Part shown: piece by piece, positions 19,554 to 28,062 of the stretch
Layout: the number at the start of each line of letters is the position of its first letter
Position numbering within the stretch: position 1 is the stretch's first letter
Assembly (NCBI RefSeq): GCF_028622115.1
Contig: NZ_CP097263.1
Location: forward strand, 9,187,501-9,251,500
Direction: 5' to 3'
Length of the DNA: 64,000 bases
Origin: Kutzneria chonburiensis
GTDB taxonomy: Bacteria; Actinomycetota; Actinomycetes; Mycobacteriales; Pseudonocardiaceae
Notes under the pieces: model-generated
Databases searched by the model: none
Told to the model about the DNA's origin: nothing
Seen by the model: the letters and a program-made list of their open reading frames with translations, nothing else
Made by a program: the position numbers and the translations under genes

Positions 19554-21242
19554 GTGACCGATACCGCATTCCGGGCGGCCCGCGACCTGCTGCTCGCCCA
19601 CCGCGAAGACTACGCCGTCGTCAGGGACCGTTTCCGCTGGCCAGAGCTGGGCGAGTTCAACTGGGCGCTGGACTGGTTCGACGTCATCGCCGCCGGCAAC
19701 GAGCGTCCGGCGCTGTGGATCGTCGAGCAGGACGGCAGCGAGCAGCGGGTCTCGTTCGCCGAGATGTCGCGGCGGTCGAACCAGGTGGCGAGTTGGTTGC
19801 GCGGACACGGCGTGCGACGCGGCGACCGGATCATCCTCATGCTCGGCAACCAGGTCGAGCTGTGGGAGACGATCCTCGCGGCGATGAAGCTGGGCGCTGT
19901 GCTGATCCCGGCCAGCACCCTGCTCGGCGCGGCTGACCTGCGGGATCGGGTCGAACGCGGGCAGGCCAAGCACGTGATCACCGGGCTGCCCGGCAGCTAC
20001 GCGGACGTGCCCGGCGACTACACCAGGATCTCGGTCGGGTCGCCGGCCGACGGCTGGCTGGACTACGCGGATTCACTGAACGGCTCGGTACAGTTCGAGC
20101 CCGACGGCGTGACCAGGGCGGACGACACCCTGCTGCTGTACTTCACGTCCGGCACCACGGCCAAGCCGAAGCTGGTCGAGCACACCCACGCCTCGTACCC
20201 GGTCGGGCATCTGTCCACCATGTACTGGATCGGACTCGAACCGGGCGACGTGCACCTGAACATCTCCTCGCCGGGCTGGGCGAAACACGCGTGGAGCAAC
20301 GTGTTCGCGCCGTGGAACGCCGAGGCGACGGTGTTCATCTACAACTACAGCCGATTCGACCCGGCCCGGCTGATGGCCGAGATGCAGCGCTGCGGCGTGA
20401 CGAGCTTCTGCGCCCCGCCGACGGTGTGGCGGATGCTGATCCAGGCCGACCTCACGGCGCTGACCGCGCCGCCGCGCAAGGTCGTCGGCGCGGGCGAGCC
20501 ACTCAACCCCGAGGTCATCGAGCAGGTGCGCAAAGCCTGGGGCGTCACGGTTCGCGACGGCTTCGGGCAGACCGAGACGACCGTGATGGTGGCCAACACG
20601 CCAGGACAGCCGATCAAGCCGGGCGCGATGGGCCGCCCGGTGCCCGGGTACCCGGTCGTGCTGGTCGACCCGGCGACCGGCGAGCTCGGCGACGAGGGCG
20701 AGATCTGCATCGACCTGACGCGGCGGCCGTTGGGATTGATGGTGGGCTACCACGGCGACGACGAGCGCAACGCCGAGGCGATGCGGGACGGGTACTACCA
20801 CACCGGGGACGTCGGTTCCCGCGATGTGGACGGCTACCTGACCTACGTCGGCCGCGCCGACGACGTGTTCAAGGCCTCGGACTACCGGATCTCACCGTTC
20901 GAGCTGGAGAGTGTGCTGCTGGAGCACGACGCCGTCGCGGAGGCCGCGGTGGTGCCGTCGCCGGACCCGCTGCGGCTGGCCGTTCCCAAGGCGTACATCG
21001 TGCTTGCCGCAGGTTGGGCCGCCGATGCGGCCACCGCCGAGGCGATCTTCGCGCACTCCCGTGAGCATCTCGCGCCGTACAAGCGGATCCGCCGGCTTGA
21101 GTTCGCCGAGCTGCCCAAGACGATCTCCGGCAAGATCCGCCGGGTCGAGCTGCGCGTGGCCGAGCAGGACAAGCACAGCGGCCCCGAGCGTCCACATAGT
21201 GAACACCGTGAGGAGGACTTCCCCGCACTTCGTCAGGGCTGA
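19554..21242 (+). CDS. Acyl-CoA synthetase (AMP-forming, medium-chain type)
   Basis: 562 residues from GTG 19554. Adenylation-family motifs: LLYFTSGTTAKPKLVEHTHA (P-loop), RDGFGQTET (A5), GYYHTGDVGSRDVDGYLTYVGRADDVFKASDYRI (A7-A8) and the C-terminal LPKTISGKIRRVELR with the catalytic lysine. NISSPGWAKHAWSNVFAPWNA and the overall pattern resemble medium-chain/benzoate acyl-CoA ligases (MACS). It activates a carboxylic acid to acyl-AMP and then acyl-CoA in the cytosol; the acid is unknown. It is divergent from the GAF-LuxR regulator. The tail is extended and hydrophilic (KHSGPERPHSEHREED), which is unusual but harmless. Confidence 0.9.
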   Translation: MTDTAFRAARDLLLAHREDYAVVRDRFRWPELGEFNWALDWFDVIAAGNERPALWIVEQDGSEQRVSFAEMSRRSNQVASWLRGHGVRRGDRIILMLGNQVELWETILAAMKLGAVLIPASTLLGAADLRDRVERGQAKHVITGLPGSYADVPGDYTRISVGSPADGWLDYADSLNGSVQFEPDGVTRADDTLLLYFTSGTTAKPKLVEHTHASYPVGHLSTMYWIGLEPGDVHLNISSPGWAKHAWSNVFAPWNAEATVFIYNYSRFDPARLMAEMQRCGVTSFCAPPTVWRMLIQADLTALTAPPRKVVGAGEPLNPEVIEQVRKAWGVTVRDGFGQTETTVMVANTPGQPIKPGAMGRPVPGYPVVLVDPATGELGDEGEICIDLTRRPLGLMVGYHGDDERNAEAMRDGYYHTGDVGSRDVDGYLTYVGRADDVFKASDYRISPFELESVLLEHDAVAEAAVVPSPDPLRLAVPKAYIVLAAGWAADAATAEAIFAHSREHLAPYKRIRRLEFAELPKTISGKIRRVELRVAEQDKHSGPERPHSEHREEDFPALRQG

Positions 21243-21291
21243 GTTCTCACTCTCTAGGACTCGTTGACGCATCAATGGGTGCGCTGTTCGG

Positions 21292-22170
21292 ATGGGCCGC
21301 GTGACCCTGTCCGTTCCGCGCCCCACCGCGTCGGCGTCCGACGACACCGCCGACCTTCGCGTGGTGCCCGCCCGCTACCCGTTGCGGTGGGCGGGCATCG
21401 CCGTCGTGCTCGTGCTGCTCGCGCAGTTCGTGCACGGCCTGGCCACCAACCCCGGTTGGGACTGGCCGACCTTCGCCGCCTTCTTCGCCAGCGGCGCCGT
21501 TGTCACCGCACTGGGCGTGACCCTCCAGCTCACCCTGTACGCCACCGTGCTCGGCTTCGCCGTCGGCGCGGTGCTGGCCCTGATGCGCTTGTCGCACAGC
21601 CGGTTCCTGCGCACGGTGGCGTGGGGCTACGTGTGGGCGTTCCGCTCGATCCCGCTGATCGTGCAGATCATCTTCTGGTTCAACGTCTCCTACCTGTATC
21701 CCAAGCTGGGTTTCGGGATTCCGTTCGGGCCGGTGTTGTTCACCGTGCCGACCCAGGACCTGTTCTCCCCGCTGGGCGCGGCCGTGATCGGGTTGACGCT
21801 GCACCAGGCCGCCTACTCGGCCGAGATCATCCGCTCCGGCGTGCTGGCCGTCGATTCGGGTCAACTGCAAGCCGCTGCCGCGCTGGGCATTCCCCGTGCT
21901 CGGCAGTTCCGGCGAATCGTGTTGCCGCAAGCGATGCGCTCGATCCTGCCCAACGCCGCCAACGAGGTGATCGGGCTGCTCAAGGGCACGTCGATCGTGT
22001 CGGTGGTGGCGATCAACGAGCTGTTCTACCAGGTCCAGGTGATCTACGGGCGCAACGCGCGGGTGGTGGCGCTGCTGATGGTCGCCACCGTCTGGTACGT
22101 GGTGCTGACGTCCGTGCTCTCACTCGTCCAGCACTACGTGGAACGCCGCTACGCCAGGGGATCGCGATGA
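21292..22170 (+). CDS. Polar amino acid ABC transporter permease
   Basis: 292 residues from ATG 21292 (GTG 21301 possible). A hydrophilic N-terminal stretch of about 35 residues precedes several membrane helices. The HisMQ-type permease signature is clear: [40 protein letters not shown], the EAA loop [22 protein letters not shown] and [18 protein letters not shown]. It forms the membrane channel of a glutamate/polar amino acid importer with the ATPase (overlapping ATGA) and lipoprotein downstream. One permease gene suggests a homodimer. Confidence 0.93.
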   Translation: MGRVTLSVPRPTASASDDTADLRVVPARYPLRWAGIAVVLVLLAQFVHGLATNPGWDWPTFAAFFASGAVVTALGVTLQLTLYATVLGFAVGAVLALMRLSHSRFLRTVAWGYVWAFRSIPLIVQIIFWFNVSYLYPKLGFGIPFGPVLFTVPTQDLFSPLGAAVIGLTLHQAAYSAEIIRSGVLAVDSGQLQAAAALGIPRARQFRRIVLPQAMRSILPNAANEVIGLLKGTSIVSVVAINELFYQVQVIYGRNARVVALLMVATVWYVVLTSVLSLVQHYVERRYARGSR

Positions 22171-22919
22171 TCGAGATTCGGGACGTGCACAAGAGTTTCG
22201 GCCAGCACGAGGTGCTCAAGGGCGTCAGCCTGCACGTCGGCGCGGGCGAGGTCGCCGTGGTGCTCGGGCCGTCCGGCTCCGGCAAGTCCACGCTGCTGCG
22301 CAGCGTGAACCACCTGGAGAAGGTCGACCGCGGGCAGATCCGGGTGGACGGCGAGCTGATCGGCTACCGCCGGCGCGGCGACAAGCTGCACGAGCTCAAG
22401 GAACGCGATGTGCTCAAGCAGCGCAGCGCCATCGGCTTCGTGTTCCAGAACTTCAACCTGTTCCCGCATCTCACGGTGGTCGACAACATCGCCGAGGCGC
22501 CCGTCGCGACCGGCCGGTTGAGCCGGGAGTCGGCCCGGGCCAAGGCGTTGGCGCTGCTCGACCGGGTGGGACTTGCGGAGAAGGCTTCCTCGTACCCGCG
22601 CCAGCTCTCCGGCGGGCAGCAGCAGCGGGTGGCCATCGCCCGCGCGCTTGCCCTGGACCCCAAGGTGGTCCTGTTCGACGAGCCGACGTCGGCATTGGAC
22701 CCAGAGCTCGTCGGCGAGGTGCTGGACGTGATGAAGGACTTGGCCCGCAGCGGCACCACGATGATCGTCGTCACGCACGAGATCGGCTTCGCCCGCGAGG
22801 TCGCCGACACCGTCGTGTTCATGGACGACGGCGTTGTGCTGGAACAGGGTCCGCCGGCCGAGGTGCTGGACCACCCGTCCCATGAGCGCACCAGATCGTT
22901 CCTTTCCAAGGTATTGTAG
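22167..22919 (+). CDS. Polar amino acid ABC transporter ATPase
   Basis: 250 residues; ATG overlaps the permease stop (ATGA). Walker [11 protein letters not shown]-loop [13 protein letters not shown], signature [15 protein letters not shown], Walker [15 protein letters not shown] and the H-loop TMIVVTHEI are all intact, as in GlnQ/HisP. It powers import with the permease and binding protein of the same operon. The C-terminus ([21 protein letters not shown]) is typical of amino-acid transport ATPases. Confidence 0.95.
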   Translation: MIEIRDVHKSFGQHEVLKGVSLHVGAGEVAVVLGPSGSGKSTLLRSVNHLEKVDRGQIRVDGELIGYRRRGDKLHELKERDVLKQRSAIGFVFQNFNLFPHLTVVDNIAEAPVATGRLSRESARAKALALLDRVGLAEKASSYPRQLSGGQQQRVAIARALALDPKVVLFDEPTSALDPELVGEVLDVMKDLARSGTTMIVVTHEIGFAREVADTVVFMDDGVVLEQGPPAEVLDHPSHERTRSFLSKVL

Positions 22920-22929
22920 GAGGAAAGCG

Positions 22930-23844
22930 TTGTACACCAAGGTAGTTGCGCTGCTCGTGGCGGCGGCGACGTTGACCGCCTGCGGCGCCGCGGCGGGGTC
23001 GAGCGACGTCAGCCAGCAGCAGCCCCGCATCACCAGTGCCAAGGTCGATCGCATCGCCGCCGAAGTGCCGCAGGCGATCCGCGACCGCGGCACCCTCCAG
23101 GTGATCACCAGCGTCGGTACCGTGCCGCCATTGTCGTTCTACGACAACGACAACAAGACGCCGATCGGCGTCGAGGTGGACATCGCCGCACTGGTCGCCG
23201 ACGTGTTGGGGCTCAAGACCCAGACCAACGTCGCCTCGTGGGAGAACGTGTTCGTCGGCCTCGATTCCGGCAAGTACGACGCCGGTTTCACCAACATCAC
23301 CGTCACCGAGGCGCGCAAGGAGAAGTACGACTTCGCCACCTACCGCCTGGACAACGTCTCCTTCGAGGCGCGCAAGGGCAGCAACTGGAAGGTCTCCGGC
23401 GCGCCCGACGTCGCCGGCAGGACCATCGCCGTCTCCTCCGGCACCAACCAGGAGAAGCTGCTGCTCGACTGGAACGCCCAGAACGTCGCCAAGGGTCTCA
23501 AACCCGTTGACGTCAAGTACTTCCAGAACTCCACCGACTACTACCTGGCGCTGCAGTCCGGTCGTATCGACGCCTACCTCGGGCCCAACCCCACCGCCGC
23601 CTACCACGTGAAGTCGTCCGGGCAGACCGAGATCGTCGGCACCATCTCCGGCGCCGGCCCCACCCTGCAGGGCGAGATCGCCGCCACCACCAAGAAGGGC
23701 AACGGCTTGGTCCAGGCCCTCAACGACGCCTTGAACCAGATCATCGCCGACGGCAGCTACCGCAAGGTCCTCGACCGCTGGGGCCTCGGCAACGAGGCCG
23801 TGCCCAAGTCGGTGATCAACCCGCCCGGCCTGCCCAGGACCTGA
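22930..23844 (+). CDS. ABC transporter substrate-binding lipoprotein (SBP family 3)
   Basis: 304 residues. A TTG start at 22930 is chosen: AGGAGG stands 6 bases before it, and it gives MYTKVVALLVAAATLTACG, a lipoprotein signal with lipobox LTAC. The mature protein is a family-3 binding protein (RGTLQVITSVGTVPPLSFYDND, GVEVDIAALVADVLG, YDAGFTNITVTEARKEKYDF, VSSGTNQEKLL, YRKVLDRWGL). It would capture a polar amino acid outside the membrane and hand it to the permease. Spacing of 10 bp from the ATPase indicates a three-gene operon. Confidence 0.93.
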   Translation: MYTKVVALLVAAATLTACGAAAGSSDVSQQQPRITSAKVDRIAAEVPQAIRDRGTLQVITSVGTVPPLSFYDNDNKTPIGVEVDIAALVADVLGLKTQTNVASWENVFVGLDSGKYDAGFTNITVTEARKEKYDFATYRLDNVSFEARKGSNWKVSGAPDVAGRTIAVSSGTNQEKLLLDWNAQNVAKGLKPVDVKYFQNSTDYYLALQSGRIDAYLGPNPTAAYHVKSSGQTEIVGTISGAGPTLQGEIAATTKKGNGLVQALNDALNQIIADGSYRKVLDRWGLGNEAVPKSVINPPGLPRT

Positions 23845-23925
23845 CCGGCCACCCGGCTTTCAGCCCGCTGAAGGCCACCCCTTCGCCTCTCCCGCCACCG
23901 CCGCTTCGCCCGCTTTAATGCCTGC

Positions 23926-24387
23926 ATGGTGGAGTTGGTGATCCTGGGGCTGCTCGCCGCCGGTCCGGCGCACGGATACGAGCTCCGCCTGCGGATTCCG
24001 GAGATCACCGGCCACGGCCGGCCGGTCGCCGACGGCACGCTCTACCCGGCGATCAAACGGCTCACCGCGGCCGGGCTGCTCAGCCGGCAGGCCCGTCCGG
24101 GCCGGGTGGCCGCGCCCAGACAGGTGCTGACCCTTACATCGGCCGGCCAGGTCGAGCTGACTCGCCGGCTGGCCCTCGTCGACGTGGCCGACGACCCGAC
24201 CTGGCTGACGGCGCTGGCCTTCCTCACCGTGCTGCCCGACCCGGCCGAACTCCTGCGGCGTCGGCTGGAGGTGCTGGAGGCCAGGGCGCTGCCGGCGGCG
24301 ACCGACCCGTACCAACAGTGCCGGCTTGAGGTGCTGGCGGCCGGCCGCGCGGCGGAACTGGCCTGGCTGCGGGCCCGCGTGGCCTAG
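23926..24387 (+). CDS. PadR family transcriptional regulator
   Basis: 153 residues. The N-terminal winged helix is the PadR type: VELVILGLLAAGPAHGYEL, ADGTLYPAIKRLTAAGLLS, and a wing with RQVLTLTSAGQVEL. The C-terminal helical region (LPDPAELLRRRLEVLEARAL) provides dimerisation. No obvious operator palindrome was found in the 81-bp gap to the ABC operon, and the target is unknown. Possible targets are itself, or transport genes nearby, as is common for PadR proteins that control exporters. Confidence 0.85.
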   Translation: MVELVILGLLAAGPAHGYELRLRIPEITGHGRPVADGTLYPAIKRLTAAGLLSRQARPGRVAAPRQVLTLTSAGQVELTRRLALVDVADDPTWLTALAFLTVLPDPAELLRRRLEVLEARALPAATDPYQQCRLEVLAAGRAAELAWLRARVA

Positions 24388-24451
24388 CCCGAGCGGGTGA
24401 TCCCGGCCGTTGGGTTCGCGGTGTGGTGATGATCGCGTACCGTTTACCTCC

Positions 24452-26479
24452 GTGTCGGACGAGTCGGTCAGCAACGAGCTCTCGGGCGACAACGCCGGAA
24501 TCGTCATCCAGGCGCGCGACATCACCGGGCCGGTCACGATCTACCAGCACGCGCCGGTCGTCCCGCGCCAGCTGCCGGCCCGGCTGCCGCACTTCGTGAA
24601 CCGCGTCGACCTGCTGGCCCGCGCGGAAAGCCTGCTGTCGGCCGATCCGCAGGTGCCGACGCGGGTCGCGGTGCTCACCGGGTTGGCGGGCAGCGGAAAG
24701 ACCCGGGCCGCGGGCGAACTCGCCGGCAGCCGGCCGACTCCGTTCCCGGGTGGGGAGCTGTACGTCGACCTGCGCGGCCGGACGGTCCGGGACGCGCTGA
24801 GCGCCTGTGTCCGCAGCTACGGCGTCCAGGACGAGCTGATCCCGGAAAGCCTGCCGGAGCTGACCACTCTCTACCGCAGCTGCGCGGCCGGCCGGGCGTC
24901 GCTGGTGGTGCTGGACGACGTCACCGAGCCGGCGCAGGTGTATCCGTTCCTGCCCAACGGCTCCGGCAGCGTCGTGCTCGTCACCAGCAACGACCGATTG
25001 GCGGAACTGATCGGCCAGCTCGGCGCCGAAGTGCTGATGGTGGAACCGCTCAACGCCGAGCACGGTCGGGCCCTGCTGGCCGGCATCGCCGGCCCGGCGC
25101 GCCTGGACGCCGAGTCGGCGGCGACCGACGAGCTCGTCACGCTGTGCGAGGGCCTGCCGATCGCGCTGCGCACCGCCGGCACGCGACTGGTGGAGCGGCG
25201 ATCGATGCGGGTGGGCAAGCTCGTCGCCGACATCAGGGCCCGGGGCATCGACTCGGTGTCGGCCCTGTTCTCCGTGGTGTACCAGGATCTTTCCGACGAC
25301 AACGCGCGGCTGTACCGGCGGCTGAGCATGCTGCCGGTGGTCGATTTCGCCGAGCGGCTGGCCGACGAGGCCACCGGCACGCCGGGCTCACTGGACCGGC
25401 TGGTCGCGGTGAATCTCTTGACCGAGCAGGACAACGGCCGCTTTCGCTTCCACAGCCTGGTGTTGCGGCACGCCGAGGAGCAGGCGCTGGCCGGTGAGTC
25501 GGCGACCGAGCGCGAAGGCGTTGTGCTGCGGTCGATCCAGTACTACCTGCGCCGGACGGCGTTGGCCGATCAACACCTTCTCGGTCCTGGACGGCTGCGT
25601 TTCACGCCGGCGCCGGAGCCGTTGGACGATCCGTGGGACGGGCTCGAACCCTATGCCTGGCTGGACGCCGAGCGTCAGAACCTGCTCGCCACCGTGCGCG
25701 CGGCCCACACTTTCGGTTGGCACGACGAGGCTTGGCAGCTGGCCGAGAGCCTGACCGCGTTGTACCTGGGTAAGCGCTATCTGGCCGACTGGATCGAGTC
25801 CAGCGAGATCGGTGCGCGGGCGGCCGGCGAGGTCGGCAACCGGCGGGTGGAGGCGCGGCTGCGCAGCTTCATGTCGCGGGCGTTGCTGGACCTTCACGAT
25901 GTCGACCGCGCGCGGCGGCAACTGGATCTGGCGTTGCCGCTGGCCGAGGAGTCGGGCGATGTGCGGCTGCTGGCCTCGGTGTGGGAGCTGATCGGACGGT
26001 TCCGTGACAACATCGGCGATCCGGCGGGCGCGATCGAGGCGTACGAGCGGGCCATTGCCGAGTTCGCCAAGGAGGACGACCGGCGCGGCATCGCGTTCGT
26101 GACGATGTTCCTGGGCATGGCGCAGCTGGCCCAGGAACGCTACGGCGAGGCCGAATCCACGCTGCGGCAGGCGATCGAGCTGTGCCGGGCGGTGGGGGAC
26201 GAGCGGATGGCGGCGCGGGCGGGGATCGGGCTCGGGACCGTCCACATGCGACTCGGTCGGATCGACGCGGCCCGGACTGTACTGGTTGGTTCACTTGAGG
26301 CGCTGGAGGACGGCGGCCATCTGAACTACGTGGTACAGGCCCGGGAGGCGCTGGCCGATCTGGCCGCGCTGACCGGCGACGAGACGGAGCGGCGGGCCCA
26401 GCTGGCCAAGGCGCTGGAGATCCAGGAGCAGTTCGGCGGCCCCGAGGTGGAGCGGCTACGGGCCAAGCTCGGCGAGTGA
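24452..26479 (+). CDS. STAND-type NTPase with TPR repeats
   Basis: 675 residues from GTG 24452. The upstream sequence has no ribosome-binding site, so a leaderless transcript is possible. A short N-terminal segment (NELSGDNAGIVIQARDITGP) is of the type that precedes many actinobacterial STAND proteins. An NB-ARC-like ATPase follows: Walker A LTGLAGSGKT (about 75-84), Walker B SLVVLDDV, and GLPIALRTAG. A winged helix (LYRRLSMLPVVDF) and about six TPR units fill the C-terminal half. Such proteins act as signal-responsive switches; no DNA-binding domain or effector enzyme is visible. The end overlaps the convergent neighbour by 24 bp. Confidence 0.8.
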   Translation: MSDESVSNELSGDNAGIVIQARDITGPVTIYQHAPVVPRQLPARLPHFVNRVDLLARAESLLSADPQVPTRVAVLTGLAGSGKTRAAGELAGSRPTPFPGGELYVDLRGRTVRDALSACVRSYGVQDELIPESLPELTTLYRSCAAGRASLVVLDDVTEPAQVYPFLPNGSGSVVLVTSNDRLAELIGQLGAEVLMVEPLNAEHGRALLAGIAGPARLDAESAATDELVTLCEGLPIALRTAGTRLVERRSMRVGKLVADIRARGIDSVSALFSVVYQDLSDDNARLYRRLSMLPVVDFAERLADEATGTPGSLDRLVAVNLLTEQDNGRFRFHSLVLRHAEEQALAGESATEREGVVLRSIQYYLRRTALADQHLLGPGRLRFTPAPEPLDDPWDGLEPYAWLDAERQNLLATVRAAHTFGWHDEAWQLAESLTALYLGKRYLADWIESSEIGARAAGEVGNRRVEARLRSFMSRALLDLHDVDRARRQLDLALPLAEESGDVRLLASVWELIGRFRDNIGDPAGAIEAYERAIAEFAKEDDRRGIAFVTMFLGMAQLAQERYGEAESTLRQAIELCRAVGDERMAARAGIGLGTVHMRLGRIDAARTVLVGSLEALEDGGHLNYVVQAREALADLAALTGDETERRAQLAKALEIQEQFGGPEVERLRAKLGE

Positions 26480-28042
26480 AACCCGTTGCCCGGCAACGGT
26501 TAGCTGCTGGGTGAGCGGACACTGGGCAGTGACGCAGGCGTAGACGGCCGAGGCCAGCAGCATGGGGTCGGGCGAGCCGGCGACGGCGACACGGCGGCCG
26601 TCCCGTACGGCGGCGAAGCAGCCGGTGGGGGTGGCCGCCGCGACGACCACGGCCCCGTGCAAGGGCAGGTTGCGCGCGACCCAGCCGGCGGGATCGGGCC
26701 TGATATCGGCCCTGACCAGCACCGATGCCAGCTCGGCCAGGCGCAGGTCGGACTCGTCCTCCCGGACGGCGAGGTGCTGGTCGGGCTGCCGGGCGCTCGC
26801 GGCGCGAGGGAAACGGTCGATGGCCAGCGTGTCAGGCCCGGTGAAGACCGCCCGCACGTTGAACGCGGTGACAGGCTCGGCCGACACCGGGGCGTCGGGG
26901 ACGCGGGGGAGCGGCGGGTCTTCACCAGGCGCAAGCTCGAGCTCGCGGTACAGCGCATCCCGCAGCCGACCAGTGGACGTGCCGACATGGGCGAAGACCC
27001 GGCCGGTCAGCGGGCCGAACACCGCGGGATCGTGCTCGGCGATCGCCTGATCGACCTGTTTACGCAGGTCAGCGTCGAGATCGAGGTGCGAGGCCAGACG
27101 GCCGAGGGCATCAACGGGGGTGTCGGGCACGACCTCGTCGCCGTAGCCGGTGAGCAGCAGCGGCTTGCCGAGCGCGGCGGCGTACAGGGAAATCGAGCCG
27201 TGGTCACCGATCACGAGATGGGCGGCGACGAGCGCGGCGTGCCATCCCCGCTCGGGCGGCAACAGCACCAAACCCGCATTGGTGGCGTGGTGCAGCCACC
27301 GGCGCACGTCCACGTCGTGCTCGACCCATACGTTCGGATGCACGGCCATGGCCACCTGGTACCGGTCGGCCGGCAGCGTGCCCAGCAGCCGCGTCGCGAG
27401 GTCCCGCACCCGCCCGAGCTGCGAGGTCGCGCCCCAGGTCGAGGACAGGAAGACCAGCCGCCGGTCGCCGGTGCCGAGGCGGTGCCGGTAGTGCTCGGCC
27501 AGCCGCAGGCTGCCGCGCAGCTGGTCGTACACCGGATCGCCGGTGACCACGGTGTGCCCGTCGATCTCCGGGCAGGCGGCCAGCAGCTGTTCACGCTGGT
27601 CAGGATGGGCAAGCACGACGGTCACCCGGCCGGTCCGCAACGCCTCGGCCGGCGGCAGGCCGGCCAGCCGCGGCCCGTCGGCCGAGGGCACGATCTTGTT
27701 GAAGCCGATGCCGTGCGGCAGCACCAGCACCCGCTGCTCGACGTGCAGGTCCTGGAAGTCGAGGTTCTCGCTGGCCGACACCAGCAGCCCGTACCGGGTC
27801 TGCCGGACGTCCGGCCACGGGATCAGCCGCCGCACCCCGGCCGCGCCCAGCACCTCACGCGCACCTGTACTGAACCGGCTGGTTTCGTTCACGGTGAAGC
27901 GCAGCTGCACCCGGTCGTCCGCGCCGAAGAACCACATCGTGTCCAGCAGCCGGATGGTCGACGTGGTGGTGCGGCCGGCGAACACCACCGTGCGCGCGGG
28001 CGAGCGCGTCTGCCACCGCGAGTCACCACCGGGCAATTCCAT
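26456..28042 (-). CDS. CDP-glycerol glycerophosphotransferase-like protein
   Basis: 528 residues. The middle and C-terminal parts look like the GT-B fold of CDP-glycerol/teichoic-acid glycerophosphotransferases and UDP-GlcNAc epimerase-like enzymes: VVTGDPVYDQL, RRLVFLSSTWGATSQLG, VAMAVHPNVWVEHD, HLVIGDHGSISLYAAALGKPLLL. No membrane segment is present. Homologues in related actinomycetes carry misleading labels such as translation initiation factor 2. The nearby genes give no pathway. It probably transfers or binds a nucleotide-activated polyol or sugar, but this is inference; a true activity is not recognised. Confidence 0.55.
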   Translation of the reverse strand: MELPGGDSRWQTRSPARTVVFAGRTTTSTIRLLDTMWFFGADDRVQLRFTVNETSRFSTGAREVLGAAGVRRLIPWPDVRQTRYGLLVSASENLDFQDLHVEQRVLVLPHGIGFNKIVPSADGPRLAGLPPAEALRTGRVTVVLAHPDQREQLLAACPEIDGHTVVTGDPVYDQLRGSLRLAEHYRHRLGTGDRRLVFLSSTWGATSQLGRVRDLATRLLGTLPADRYQVAMAVHPNVWVEHDVDVRRWLHHATNAGLVLLPPERGWHAALVAAHLVIGDHGSISLYAAALGKPLLLTGYGDEVVPDTPVDALGRLASHLDLDADLRKQVDQAIAEHDPAVFGPLTGRVFAHVGTSTGRLRDALYRELELAPGEDPPLPRVPDAPVSAEPVTAFNVRAVFTGPDTLAIDRFPRAASARQPDQHLAVREDESDLRLAELASVLVRADIRPDPAGWVARNLPLHGAVVVAAATPTGCFAAVRDGRRVAVAGSPDPMLLASAVYACVTAQCPLTQQLTVAGQRVSLAELGP

Positions 28043-28062
28043 TGCCCCGCAACACTAGCGGG

